Shown: positions 8,351 through 16,935, counted from the first letter of the stretch. The stretch is 64,000 nucleotides of DNA from Zooshikella sp050749885 (GCF_050749885.1 NZ_JBOIUB010000005.1:1-64000); one strand, 5' to 3'. Made by a program: numbers and translations. Notes: generated by a model not told the origin, from the sequence alone.

Positions 8351-9232
8351 ATGAAAACGTCTTTGCTAAAGATATTAATTTCCATGACTTTAGTAGGTAT
8401 TTCTATTCCTACTTTTGCTACAGACCCCATAAGAATTGAAAAGCGCTGTGAAGATGACAGCTTAAGCTCAAGTGCTGCATTTGGCCGAAATGATTGGGCA
8501 CAAAAATGTAAATATATAACTCATCGGACTTGGGACTTTAATGTTAATGATGATTATGGCAATCGTCGAGGACGTCCTTTTTATCCAAGCTTTTATGAGC
8601 CTAATAACTTTGATCATTGGTTTAAAGCACCTACCACAAAAGCTGCGAACTGTGGTAGAGGTGCTGGTGATAAGTATACCAAAATACTCACATGTTTAGC
8701 ATCTTGCTATACTCCTGATCAAAAATTATTATTCCCTGAAGGTGAGCTTACTATCTATGATGCGTTTAGCCGTCAAGTTAAAAAAATCGTTACGCTTGAT
8801 GATGCAGCAAGTTTAAATAATCTACAATATACAACACGTCCAGTTAGTGCATACAGTGAATCTGTTCGCGATGTATTACATGAAATTCTGGTAATCAAAA
8901 CTCAAAATGGTGGTCAACTTAAAGTTACACCTAATCATCCACTTTTGGTTTCTTCCGGCCATATGAAAAATGCCGAGGATTTAAAAGTTGGTGATTCACT
9001 TATTTCACAAAATGGTACGTTTGATTCTATTGTATCCATTAAAAGTACTGAGTTTTTTGGCAAAGTATATAATGTTAGACCTGATTCAAGTGGTGAAAAT
9101 GGTGTAAGTTTGAATGGTCAAATCGTTATCGCTCAAGGCTTTTTAAGTGGTTCAATGTATTACCAAAACACGGGTGCTTACCATGTTAATCGTTTAGTGC
9201 TACGTGATAACTTACCTGAAGACTTACTCTAG
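8351..9232 (+). CDS. Secreted protein with C-terminal Hint autoprocessing domain
   Basis: This protein has 293 residues. The ATG at 8351 has GGAG six bases upstream and opens a signal peptide (LLKILISMTLVGISIPTFA). Residues about 25-115 are a short exported domain with three cysteines. A Hint (hedgehog/intein) module then starts at Cys119 (ASCYTPDQ). It has the block-B motif VTPNHPLLV around residues 192-200, the LKVGDSL strand, and a closing NGQIVIAQGFLSGSMYY segment. The family catalyses an N-to-S acyl shift at the first Cys and releases the upstream part. There is no intein-type His-Asn-Cys end or C-extein, so processing would be hedgehog-like. No toxin domain follows. The domain call is good; the biological role is unknown. 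Confidence 0.75.
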   Translation: MKTSLLKILISMTLVGISIPTFATDPIRIEKRCEDDSLSSSAAFGRNDWAQKCKYITHRTWDFNVNDDYGNRRGRPFYPSFYEPNNFDHWFKAPTTKAANCGRGAGDKYTKILTCLASCYTPDQKLLFPEGELTIYDAFSRQVKKIVTLDDAASLNNLQYTTRPVSAYSESVRDVLHEILVIKTQNGGQLKVTPNHPLLVSSGHMKNAEDLKVGDSLISQNGTFDSIVSIKSTEFFGKVYNVRPDSSGENGVSLNGQIVIAQGFLSGSMYYQNTGAYHVNRLVLRDNLPEDLL

Positions 9233-9634
9233 TAGTTCATTAAAAATAATATCTTAACATATCTTGTATTTTAGAGTTATTTCAGCCTAAATGGAATAGA
9301 CTGTCGTGCTTTAATCCAACCATCTACTATATTGGATTTTAGTGGTTAGTGACTCAACAGCCTTATAAAAGCAATATTTTTGGTATTGTTATAGATATAC
9401 CCAATATGAAGGTTTTTTAGGGGCGGCCGTCAAGCGATGAAGCCTCAGGATCTTATATTAATAAGTGACTGGGGTGAAGAGCGCTGACAACAAACCCTAA
9501 AAATGATTCGTGAAGGGTATATTACAGTTTTAATTATTTGCGAATAGAGCTTATGAACAACATCATTTAGTACTGTTTTACCTTACTAAATTATTTCATA
9601 AAATCTATTCGCCTTTTCTGTTACTGAGGTTTTT
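9233..9634. other. Intergenic region with repeat block
   Basis: This 400-bp gap holds a GC-richer block (about 9418-9520) standing out from AT-rich surroundings. It includes the repeat listed at 9472-9520 and, before it, GGGGCGGCCGTCAAGCGATG, which looks repeat-like but has no second copy here. The AT-rich remainder includes the promoter region of the 9635 gene. Confidence 0.4.
9472..9520 (+). repeat. Dispersed short repeat (RidA-tail type), copy 1
   Basis: The block GGGTGAAGAGCGCTGACAAC at 9472-9491, continuing to AACCC, has a copy at 15850-15875 with 24 of 26 bases identical. It is followed by ACCCTAAAAATGATTCGTGA then AGGGTAT, whose ACCCT/AGGGT ends form an inverted repeat; this second part recurs inverted at 29757-29782. 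Confidence 0.6.
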
Positions 9635-10411
9635 ATGAAGAAGCTACCATTTGCTATGGTATTGATTGCAATAGGCATAGGTGCAGTCATTTTTAGCTAT
9701 TGGTTAACAAATCAATCACACTCAAAAGTAACAGCGGCACCTGTTAATAGTATTATTAAAAAACATAAAGAAGAACATACACTCAAAGTAAGTGATTCTG
9801 AAGACCGCAAAATTGAAGTCGCTGTTCAAGAATCAGCTACAGATAATCAAGAACCACTTCAACAAAAAGTCAAACCTTGGAGAAAACCATCAACACATTT
9901 TCAATCATTTATAGAATTGATGGATAAACCGTTAGTCAGTGAAGAAGAAAGAGTGAAGCTTCAAGTGTTAATGAATGACTATGCGCTCTTAAATACCAGT
10001 CGAGAAATACTGTTTCGAACGATTAAAAGTAATGAACTTGACCTAGTCCGTGAACGGGAGCGTTTAGATGCAGTATTGTATTTAACAACTATTCTTGTCG
10101 GTAAATATAACTCATCACAACAAGAACTAGCATCAGAGCTCGTTATTGACGTACTCAACAATAGAACTTATCAAGATACTTTATCAACAGATTTAAAAAA
10201 ATCTTTGGTAGGAGATAAAGTGGAGTTAGGACTTGCATTAGCCGTGTTTCATCCTGAACGCTGGAATCAATATAAAGAAAATTATAACCTAGGAGAAAAA
10301 CATCAAAAATTAGTTCACTATATTGATGAATTAGCTAAACTGAAAGCTGAGCAACTTAAAAACAATGCTGAAAGACTTGCAAATAGATTAAGGACAATCA
10401 GTAATTCATAA
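9635..10411 (+). CDS. Hypothetical membrane-anchored protein
   Basis: This 258-residue protein has one N-terminal hydrophobic segment (FAMVLIAIGIGAVIFSYWL, residues 6-24). A charged periplasmic region follows, predicted mostly helical and with frequent Glu, Lys and Leu. It may be a signal anchor rather than a cleaved signal. The start is ATG 9635, with GAGG five bases upstream. It follows the two secreted-protein genes in the same direction but after a 400-bp gap with repeats, so co-transcription is doubtful. The shape recalls lipase-chaperone or assembly-factor proteins with a single anchor and helical body, but no motif confirms this. Function unknown. Confidence 0.55.
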   Translation: MKKLPFAMVLIAIGIGAVIFSYWLTNQSHSKVTAAPVNSIIKKHKEEHTLKVSDSEDRKIEVAVQESATDNQEPLQQKVKPWRKPSTHFQSFIELMDKPLVSEEERVKLQVLMNDYALLNTSREILFRTIKSNELDLVRERERLDAVLYLTTILVGKYNSSQQELASELVIDVLNNRTYQDTLSTDLKKSLVGDKVELGLALAVFHPERWNQYKENYNLGEKHQKLVHYIDELAKLKAEQLKNNAERLANRLRTISNS

Positions 10412-10661
10412 CCGTATTCAACTTATTTCACACGTTTTTATTCTTTATGATGGCCTTTGTCGCTCAATTAACTTAGTGGTCATTTTATATTCACTATGAG
10501 TTCTACTGAACCTACAAAGGCTACCACTTTATCAAGTATTTTGCTCTATAAGTTGCAAAGTACCTCAAAAATACACTTTTTCCTTGATAACGATGTCAGC
10601 GCATGGCTCGAATCTTCATGCATAATCAGGTTTCCCAGCAGATTAATTAGATCTATCTTAA

Positions 10662-11495
10662 TCACTTAAAAAAATCAAGAAGTGTTTTATTAAAGATTTT
10701 AGGTTGGTCCATCAGCGATAAATGCCCAGCTTCTTTAATTCGATAAAATGTTGCATTGGGAATTATTTTGGCTGCGGCTTCACCATATTCAATCGAAAAT
10801 AACTGATCATTTTCCCCCCAAACTATCAACGTTTCACTCTTAATTTGCTGAAGTGATTCCTCTGGTATAGCAGACACAGCAGCTCCCCTACCTTGCGTAA
10901 AAGCGTTTTTACCCCCTTCCCGCTTTAATACCTCAATAGAATAATAGCTGTGATTTGGGTCTCTTCTTTCAGGCTTGAATAATAGATAACGGGAAAAAAA
11001 GCTATTTGCTAAACGAGACGGTGCACTATTCATCCAAAGCATTGCTATAAAGGGCATAAATGAAGGTTTAGCCCCAAGCGCACCCGAATCGACTAAAACC
11101 AGCTTATCAACACAATCCGGATAATCCAATGCAAACTGAAGCGCTATGGCACCACCTTGAGATAGTCCGACAATATGAGCCTTGGTTATTTTTAATGCTG
11201 ACAAAAATCCTTTAAGCCACTCTGAAAAGTATAATCGATCATATGCAGCACTGGGTTTTTCTGACTCACCGTAACCCACTATATCAGGAGCAATCACGTG
11301 GAATTTTTCTGCAATTGCACTGATTGATGGATACCACGTAACAGCGCCGGCCCCGGCACCATGTAATAATACTACTGGAAAGCCTGTACCAGCAGATAGG
11401 TAAGATGTCACAACCCCATTAGCAGCTATCTGACCTTGTTGTATTGGTGCTTCAATTTTATCTATAAGCGCTGCTCGATAGTTTATTGTTTTCAT
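10662..11495 (-). CDS. Alpha/beta hydrolase
   Basis: This 277-residue alpha/beta-hydrolase has an oxyanion-hole motif HGAGAG at residues 45-50, nucleophile elbow GLSQGG with Ser112, acid WGEND with Asp230, and base AGHLS with His258. The spacing is that of the esterase / C-C-bond hydrolase (MhpC-like) group, so it likely cleaves an ester or ring-fission product in the cytoplasm. There is no signal peptide. It is transcribed leftward at the end of a run of small metabolic genes; gaps exceed 100 bp, so operon membership is unclear. Substrate unknown. Confidence 0.85.
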   Translation of the reverse strand: MKTINYRAALIDKIEAPIQQGQIAANGVVTSYLSAGTGFPVVLLHGAGAGAVTWYPSISAIAEKFHVIAPDIVGYGESEKPSAAYDRLYFSEWLKGFLSALKITKAHIVGLSQGGAIALQFALDYPDCVDKLVLVDSGALGAKPSFMPFIAMLWMNSAPSRLANSFFSRYLLFKPERRDPNHSYYSIEVLKREGGKNAFTQGRGAAVSAIPEESLQQIKSETLIVWGENDQLFSIEYGEAAAKIIPNATFYRIKEAGHLSLMDQPKIFNKTLLDFFK

Positions 11496-11609
11496 TTTTT
11501 TTTGCCTGCCATTTGGCTATGTCAGTGTTCTTTATTTAACTAACTATATCCTTCGTATTGGATATATAAACTTCAAAGTGACTCAATATATGCCTTTGTG
11601 CATACAGAA

Positions 11610-12317
11610 CTACTTATTTAATATCTCTTTTACCCATTCTCTAAAGAATTTTAACTGTTCTTCAGTATGAAAGAAATGCTCTCCATTTTCTAAAATTTTC
11701 AAATTACAATTAAAACGGTTAGAAAACGAAGATATCGTGTCAAAATTACATAATTCATCAGCAGAACCATATAAAATTGATGTCGGGACAGTCCATTTCT
11801 CAACTGGATTTTCTTTTACATAACAGTAGTAATCCCAATAAAGAACATGCCCTATAGGTGTAGAAATTTCCTTTTCAGATTGCAGTCTATCTTCAGTAAT
11901 GCTAAACCACTTCATCATATTGTTAATGATACACTCCATGTCAACAATAGGAGAAAGGAATAAGCATTGTTTCACTATGTTATGATGATATGCCAAAAGG
12001 CTAAAATAAGCGCCTATACTACATGAAAATAAGCTTATACTTTCAAACTTAAGCTGTGCATAATGCATAATAGTATTAAGATCTTGGATACAATTTTGTA
12101 CTTTGCAAAGATAAGATTCATTTGTACGGTCACCATGCTCTGGCAAATCAAAACTCAGTACTTGATAACCTGATTTAACAGCTTCTTCTGCAAATATAAC
12201 AATTGAATCATCTGCTTTATTTGACTTATCTCCATGCACAGCTATAAATAATTTTTCTGACGCTTTACCCCATAAAACTGCAGGTATACTTTCAATGAGC
12301 AAATCTGTTCTTTTCAC
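11610..12317 (-). CDS. Alpha/beta hydrolase-like protein
   Basis: This 235-residue protein has the alpha/beta-hydrolase plan: VHGD near residue 28, an elbow FSCSIGAY with candidate nucleophile Ser100 in a Ser-x-Ser-x-Gly variant, a candidate acid in YGSADE and a candidate base in NGEHFF. It resembles small serine hydrolases of the YqiA/dienelactone-hydrolase type. The start is GTG at 12317; no better start is seen. It is leftward between an NTF2-like protein and another hydrolase. Catalysis is likely because all three residues are present; substrate unknown. Confidence 0.7.
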   Translation of the reverse strand: MKRTDLLIESIPAVLWGKASEKLFIAVHGDKSNKADDSIVIFAEEAVKSGYQVLSFDLPEHGDRTNESYLCKVQNCIQDLNTIMHYAQLKFESISLFSCSIGAYFSLLAYHHNIVKQCLFLSPIVDMECIINNMMKWFSITEDRLQSEKEISTPIGHVLYWDYYCYVKENPVEKWTVPTSILYGSADELCNFDTISSFSNRFNCNLKILENGEHFFHTEEQLKFFREWVKEILNK

Positions 12318-12381
12318 TGTAAACTACCATAAATATCAATCTAAAGCCTTCGTTTTGGCTAAATTAAACTTGAGGGTACTT

Positions 12382-12771
12382 CTAAAAAGCTTGTGCTTCA
12401 TTGACTAGGCAGGAATTTGCAGCAATAACCTGCCATTGATCATCCTCTCTTTTTTGCCAAATACGCATAAAACGCAGAACTACCTCAGACAGTTCACCCG
12501 CAATTTCTCCTTGAATATGAGACAAAACCGAGACAACTGCAATACTACCCTGTAGTTTTATTAATTGTTCAGATTGACTTATTGCTTTAATTTTAACATA
12601 TCCAGATTGATGTGCTTTTAAGTCATCCTGTTTCGACATCACTTGTCCAAGATGATTGGTAAAAATAAGGTCATCAGCAAGTAGTTGATCAAGAGTGTGG
12701 ATATCAGAGTTAAGCATTGCTGTTTTTAGCTGCTCTTCTAATGTCAAGATAAATTGGTTGTTGTTATTCAT
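12382..12771 (-). CDS. Nuclear transport factor 2-like (DUF4440/SnoaL) protein
   Basis: This 129-residue protein matches the small cone-shaped NTF2-like fold: an initial helix (LEEQLKTAMLNSDIHTLDQL), then LLADDLIFTNHLGQVMSKQD, then four strands ending with FMRIWQKREDDQWQVIAANS. Members act as isomerases, cyclases or stress proteins binding small hydrophobic ligands. The start is the ATG at 12771, with AAGGG upstream. It is leftward and near VOC and hydrolase genes, which suggests small-molecule detoxification, but nothing shows a substrate. Confidence 0.75.
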   Translation of the reverse strand: MNNNNQFILTLEEQLKTAMLNSDIHTLDQLLADDLIFTNHLGQVMSKQDDLKAHQSGYVKIKAISQSEQLIKLQGSIAVVSVLSHIQGEIAGELSEVVLRFMRIWQKREDDQWQVIAANSCLVNEAQAF

Positions 12772-12907
12772 GTTATACCCTTTTTTTTTACTGCTACCCT
12801 TTAACCAACTGCATAGTCCAGCTCAACAAAGACATAAGGTAGCACACAAAAAAATTTATTAATCGTAGCCAAAATCCTAATGAAGGATAACTAAATCAGT
12901 TTTAATA

Positions 12908-13330
12908 CTATACTACTCTTGTTGCCATCGAGTGATTTGGGCTAAGCTCTAATAAATCCCAAAGGTTTCCGTAAAGATCTTCAAATACGGCTACTGTTCC
13001 ATAATCTTGCTGTATTGGCTCTCGAATGAAGTTGATACCTTCTTTGACCATATTTTCATAATCACGCCAAAAATTATCTGTACTTAAAAATAAAAAAACA
13101 CGCCCTCCAGCCTGATTACCAATACACTTAAATTGTTCTGGTTTCGAAGCCTTGGCTAATAGCAATGTCATACCTTGTGACCCTGGAGGAGAAACAACCA
13201 CCCAACGCTTGCCTTGTTCAGGTTGATATGTGTCCTCTATAAGCTCAAACTTTAGCTTATTTACATAAAAATCAATGGCTTCATCGTAGTCTTTGACGAC
13301 TAATGCAACGTGAATAAGCGCTTGCTTCAT
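12908..13330 (-). CDS. VOC family protein
   Basis: This protein has 140 residues from the ATG at 13330, chosen because AAGGATCAAC precedes it and the VOC fold begins at once (MKQALIHVALVVKDYDEAID). The open frame extends 29 codons further upstream without a good start. The single glyoxalase/bleomycin-resistance domain includes FYVNKLKFELIED and the closing FEDLYGNLWDLLEL, which carries the terminal Glu metal ligand. Proteins of this type bind a divalent metal and act as lyases, dioxygenases or drug-binding proteins. It lies leftward beside the NTF2-like gene. Specific function unknown. Confidence 0.8.
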   Translation of the reverse strand: MKQALIHVALVVKDYDEAIDFYVNKLKFELIEDTYQPEQGKRWVVVSPPGSQGMTLLLAKASKPEQFKCIGNQAGGRVFLFLSTDNFWRDYENMVKEGINFIREPIQQDYGTVAVFEDLYGNLWDLLELSPNHSMATRVV

Positions 13331-13437
13331 GTTGATCCTTTTACACGACCAAAATATTGCTCTAATCGTATCAAGAAAAAGAACAAAGACGCTATAACAT
13401 AAATCATAAACTGACAAAAAAGAGAGGATTCAACTTA

Positions 13438-14046
13438 CTACTTATCAAACCATGCCTTTAAACCTTTCATAACCATTTCAACGGCAACAGTACCTACATA
13501 CAAAGCCGTTATCCGCCCAGCTATTTCAATATAACGCTCAATTAATGCTTCTCGACGTACTTGTACATAATCGTGAAGTGTTTTAAGTAATACGACAATA
13601 GCCACAGACACAAAGACCGCAACAAGTACAATACCACATGCCAGAAAAGGCTCATGCCGTTTGCCAATAATAACACTGGCACTGATCGTTCCTGGTCCAA
13701 TAAGCACAGGCATTGCAATCGCACCAGAAATGTGAGCAGCTTCGCCTTGAAGGATTTCGATTGCGGTGGGTCCTTTAAAAACAAATTGCAACCCTATAAT
13801 TATAAATACTAGCCCACCGAACATCTGAAAAGATGCAAACTCGGCCTGAATAATCGTTGAAAATATGACATCACCTAAGACAGTAAAACAACAAAAGACT
13901 ATTCCTGCTATGATTCCTGCCCTTATCAAGACTTGCCTAAACTGTGTCTGGTCTAATTTTTTCATTGGACCTACTAGATAGACAATAAGTAGAAATGGAT
14001 TCAGCAGTGCGAGTAACAATGTACCTGATTCAATAATACCCACCAT
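13438..14046 (-). CDS. MarC family integral membrane protein
   Basis: This 202-residue protein matches the MarC/YhgN (UPF0056) family. It has about six hydrophobic helices, an early LLALLNPFLLIVYLVG segment and a central IAMPVLIGPGTISASVI segment, which is the family's most conserved stretch. MarC proteins were linked to multiple antibiotic resistance by map position, not by shown function; the E. coli YhgN group is predicted to be a transporter. It runs leftward and ends about 108 bp upstream of the VOC start, so co-transcription is possible. Confidence 0.85.
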   Translation of the reverse strand: MVGIIESGTLLLALLNPFLLIVYLVGPMKKLDQTQFRQVLIRAGIIAGIVFCCFTVLGDVIFSTIIQAEFASFQMFGGLVFIIIGLQFVFKGPTAIEILQGEAAHISGAIAMPVLIGPGTISASVIIGKRHEPFLACGIVLVAVFVSVAIVVLLKTLHDYVQVRREALIERYIEIAGRITALYVGTVAVEMVMKGLKAWFDK

Positions 14047-14257
14047 TTTATCTTATACTCTGTCAGTTGTGGTTTTCATGAAGTACCATAAGCGCATTGT
14101 AGTATATAGACTGTATTTTTAGTTGACACGTTTGTTAACCTCTGACTCTAAGTTGCAACCTTTCATGATCGCTTGAGGTAATTTGTTCAAAAAAAGTACA
14201 GATTTGTTAGGTAACCCTATACAAAGCAAAAATCCATCAACACCCGACGGGAAAAGC

Positions 14258-15151
14258 ATGATCGAACAGCTTGAAATACGCCACCTCAAAACACTTGATG
14301 CTTTGTATAAATTCGGAAATATATCTTCTGCAGCAGAATACCTTAACGTTTCTCAACAGGCTATCAGCTTTCAACTTAAAAAAATTAGAGTGATCCTAAA
14401 TGATCGTCTGTTCGTTAGAACAGGGCATGGCGTAACACCTACACCATATGCTAAATTAATTGAACCACATATTTATAAGGTACTCACTCATCTTAATAAT
14501 ATTCCCCTCCCTGGTTCGATTATACCCAGTAAAATAGAAAAAACGCTGGTCATCTCCGCAACTGATTATACGCAAAAAGTGATTATAGGTGCGCTAGTCA
14601 AGATGCTAAGAGCATCAGCCCCCAAAGTAAAAATCATCGTTATAAATATTGAAAGTGTTAACTTAACAAAAAAAATGCATCAAGGAGAAATTGATCTGGC
14701 ATTTACCTCAGATGGATATGTACCTACAGGTCTTATTTCTAAAACGCTATTTACTGAAAAATACCGTTGTGTTTCTGCCAATAGAGACATTACTTTTGAT
14801 GATTCTTTACCTATTAGTAAACTTATTGAATACGACTTTATTATTACATCGCCAGGAACAGGTAGTTTTAAGGGATCAGCAGATGTTTGGTTCGAACAAC
14901 AAGGCTTTCGTCGAAACGTAGTGATCTCTGTTCCATCATTCTTCATGATGCAAGAATACTTAAAACAGTCCAATATGGTAGGTTTCATTCCATCTCGCCT
15001 TCTCCCCTATGAAGGCTTATTCGAAATTCCACTAGAAAAATATCCACCAGGATATACGGTTGTTGCTGCATACCACCCTAACGCCAATAGTGACCCATTT
15101 ATGACATGGCTACTTGATGAAGTCAGTCACTTGTTCTCTGGCAAAATATAA
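14258..15151 (+). CDS. LysR family transcriptional regulator
   Basis: This protein has 297 residues from the ATG at 14258, placing the winged helix at the usual distance from the N-terminus (IRHLKTLDALYKFGNISSAA, then LNVSQQAISFQLKK). The frame stays open to a TTG at 14183, but those 25 residues look unlike LysR sequence; a longer form is possible. The ligand-binding domain covers about residues 90-290. LysR proteins activate or repress nearby promoters in response to a small molecule. It faces the MarC gene divergently and precedes ridA, after a repeat element; its target is not evident. Confidence 0.8.
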   Translation: MIEQLEIRHLKTLDALYKFGNISSAAEYLNVSQQAISFQLKKIRVILNDRLFVRTGHGVTPTPYAKLIEPHIYKVLTHLNNIPLPGSIIPSKIEKTLVISATDYTQKVIIGALVKMLRASAPKVKIIVINIESVNLTKKMHQGEIDLAFTSDGYVPTGLISKTLFTEKYRCVSANRDITFDDSLPISKLIEYDFIITSPGTGSFKGSADVWFEQQGFRRNVVISVPSFFMMQEYLKQSNMVGFIPSRLLPYEGLFEIPLEKYPPGYTVVAAYHPNANSDPFMTWLLDEVSHLFSGKI

Positions 15152-15247
15152 AACGGCTTGTATCAGTTACAAGTTCCTCCTGATAGCCAACAAGTATCTG
15201 TTTCACTTACGCTAACAGACAGTACAGAACTTAATGGCTTAACATTT

Positions 15248-15448
15248 GGGCACTGCTAACAATAGTAATTTTTTTGTGAGAGCAAGGAAGCACTGCATGC
15301 AGGACCGCAGTGTATAAGGAATACATGAGGGCTAAATAGCGACTGCATGTTTAGCGATAGCAGTCTCAAGTACTTATTAGCGCTAGCAGGGCCATGAGTA
15401 CAGCGCTGACACAGCTTTCACGGAAAAAGTGCATTATTAGAGGTGCCC
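15248..15448 (+). mobile_element. MITE-like element, best-preserved copy
   Basis: About 200 bp is bounded by inverted ends: GGGCACTGCTAACAATAGTA at the left and, on the other strand, GGGCACCTCTAATAATGCAC at the right. Both are followed by TTTTT and GTGARAGC, giving roughly 35-bp imperfect terminal repeats. Nested inverted segments fill the middle and there is no ORF. Other copies lie at 7037-7173, 29880-29975 and 37069-37116. The right end lies 13 bp before the ridA start, so it probably supplies or replaces part of the ridA leader. Confidence 0.7.
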
Positions 15449-15461
15449 ATAAGAGGTTTCT

Positions 15462-15887
15462 ATGAATATTCAAAAAATAAACCCTAATACACTCTATGAT
15501 GGTTCCCCTTTTGGTTTATCTCAAGCAACCATTGATACGCTGAGTGGGCTCGTGTTTGTTTCAGGACAGGTGGACTGGGATACTGACTATGAGTTAAAAA
15601 ATAGTACTATAGAAGCACAAGCTGAAAATGCATTAAAAAATCTAAGTGTTGTATTATCTGCAGCGAACGCCTCAGTTGAAAATATTCTACAGCTACGTGT
15701 TTATATTCGGGGCGAACTCAGTGAACATATGGACAACGTAGTGCCTATCATTACACAGTACCTGGGGACCTCTCGTCCAGCGCTGACAGGAATAGGTGTT
15801 GCATCACTGGCCTCTCCTGGCACATTAATTGAAATTGAAGCAGTGGCTAGGGTGAAGAACGCTGACAACGAACCCATTGCATCCTAA
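15462..15887 (+). CDS. RidA/YjgF/TdcF family protein with repeat-derived tail
   Basis: This 141-residue member of the RidA superfamily starts at ATG 15462 (AGAGG upstream). Recognisable parts are FVSGQVDWD, the ALKNLSVVLSAANASVENIL helix, and RPALTGIGVASLASPGTLIE leading to the usual last strand IEAVARVK. Archetypal RidA deaminates reactive enamines/imines using an Arg in the R(P/V)A region; the Arg is present here. Typical members end at about residue 130, straight after this strand. The extra NADNEPIAS is encoded by a sequence that recurs at 9472 as noncoding repeat. The upstream MITE abuts its ribosome binding site, so both ends of the gene border repeats. Confidence 0.8.
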   Translation: MNIQKINPNTLYDGSPFGLSQATIDTLSGLVFVSGQVDWDTDYELKNSTIEAQAENALKNLSVVLSAANASVENILQLRVYIRGELSEHMDNVVPIITQYLGTSRPALTGIGVASLASPGTLIEIEAVARVKNADNEPIAS

Positions 15888-15915
15888 GGTCATAAAAATG
15901 ATTTGTAAAGTGTAT
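15850..15915 (+). repeat. Dispersed short repeat, copy 2, overlapping ridA 3' end
   Basis: GGGTGAAGAACGCTGACAAC at 15850-15869, continuing to AACCC at 15875, differs at two of 26 bases from 9472-9497. The later ATAAAAATGATTTGTAAAGTG resembles the second part of copy 1 with a few changes. It provides the last codons and stop of ridA and ends where the convergent LysR gene ends. Confidence 0.6.
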
Positions 15916-16794
15916 CTAAACTTTCGTCCTTAACAAATACTGTATAAAAGCGCTGGCGGGTGGATTTAAGTGGCTTGCGGCATGAGTTACTAAAGAAAAA
16001 CGTCTAGACAACTCTAGTGGTGTTTTTAATACCGTCAGTTGCTCTGCTTGAATATCATCAGCAATAACCAATTTTGATAAACATCCAATACCTAAACCGG
16101 CTTTTACTGATTGTTTAATGGCTTCATGTCGTGTCAGTTCTAATCCTAACGTTACCTTTGCGCCAAGCCGCCCTATCGCAGCTTCAAAGATTGCTCTTGT
16201 CCCCGAACCCGGTTCTCTTAAAATCCACTGCTGCTGTTGTATTTCTTTCAAAGATAACTTTCCCTGTTGTGCCAGTGGGTGCTGGGAATGACAAAATACT
16301 TCTAGATTATCTTCACGCCAAGGTTGTACTGTCAATCGAGAATGAATCACAGGGCCTTCAATCAACCCGATATGAATTTGCCCCTTATCTACCATATCAA
16401 TGACATCATGTGTATTTGCAATTTTAAGATCTAACGTCACCTCATTATAAATAGCAATAAATGATGCAAATAATTTTGGCAACAAAAATGAAGCAATGGT
16501 CTCACTTGCAACCACTCTTAATGTCCCTGACATCTCATTTTGATTTACCGTTTTAAACTTTTCGATAAGCGCCGAGATTTCTCGAACATTTGCTAAAGCA
16601 TTAATACCCGCATCTGTAATCACTAATTCACGACCCACTCGACTGAATAACGAGTAACCTAATGCTGACTCAAGCTCTTTTAATGCTTGGCTTGCCGCCG
16701 ACTGACTAATAGCTTGCTCATTAGCTGCAGCCGTCAAACGGCCTAAACGGGCAATAGCTTCGAATAAATGAAGCTGTCTAAGAGAAATGCTCAT
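15916..16794 (-). CDS. LysR family regulator, YeiE-like
   Basis: This 292-residue LysR protein has the DNA-binding helix-turn-helix at residues about 3-62 (LRQLHLFEAIARLGRLTAAA, SQSAASQALKELESALGY). The effector domain contains the conserved LREPGSGTRAIFE. The ATG at 16794 puts the motif at the usual distance; GTG codons at 16800 and 16812 are in frame but less likely. It is divergent from a YeiH-type transporter gene, the arrangement of yeiE-yeiH in enterobacteria, so it probably controls that gene from the 147-bp gap. Confidence 0.85.
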   Translation of the reverse strand: MSISLRQLHLFEAIARLGRLTAAANEQAISQSAASQALKELESALGYSLFSRVGRELVITDAGINALANVREISALIEKFKTVNQNEMSGTLRVVASETIASFLLPKLFASFIAIYNEVTLDLKIANTHDVIDMVDKGQIHIGLIEGPVIHSRLTVQPWREDNLEVFCHSQHPLAQQGKLSLKEIQQQQWILREPGSGTRAIFEAAIGRLGAKVTLGLELTRHEAIKQSVKAGLGIGCLSKLVIADDIQAEQLTVLKTPLELSRRFSLVTHAASHLNPPASAFIQYLLRTKV

Positions 16795-16916
16795 TTTCAC
16801 ACCATCGGACACTTTTTAGTACATCACAGAAATTTTACACTACATACATCGGTTTTACTTATATATTATATAAAAAACATCCATTATTCTTATAATTGAT
16901 AAACGAATACACTGTT

Positions 16917-16935
16917 CACCTCCATTCCAGAGGTG
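16917..16935 (+). promoter_or_regulatory. Hairpin covering the yeiH ribosome binding site
   Basis: CACCTC (16917-16922) can pair with GAGGTG (16930-16935) around a 7-base loop. The right arm contains the AGAGG that serves as Shine-Dalgarno for the ATG at 16942. If the transcript starts upstream, the site would be occluded, which could limit translation. Confidence 0.4.

Noticed and set aside
7474..10411. Polymorphic toxin system
   Set aside because: The Hint domain is not followed by a toxin domain and no immunity-like gene is adjacent; the classical arrangement is absent.
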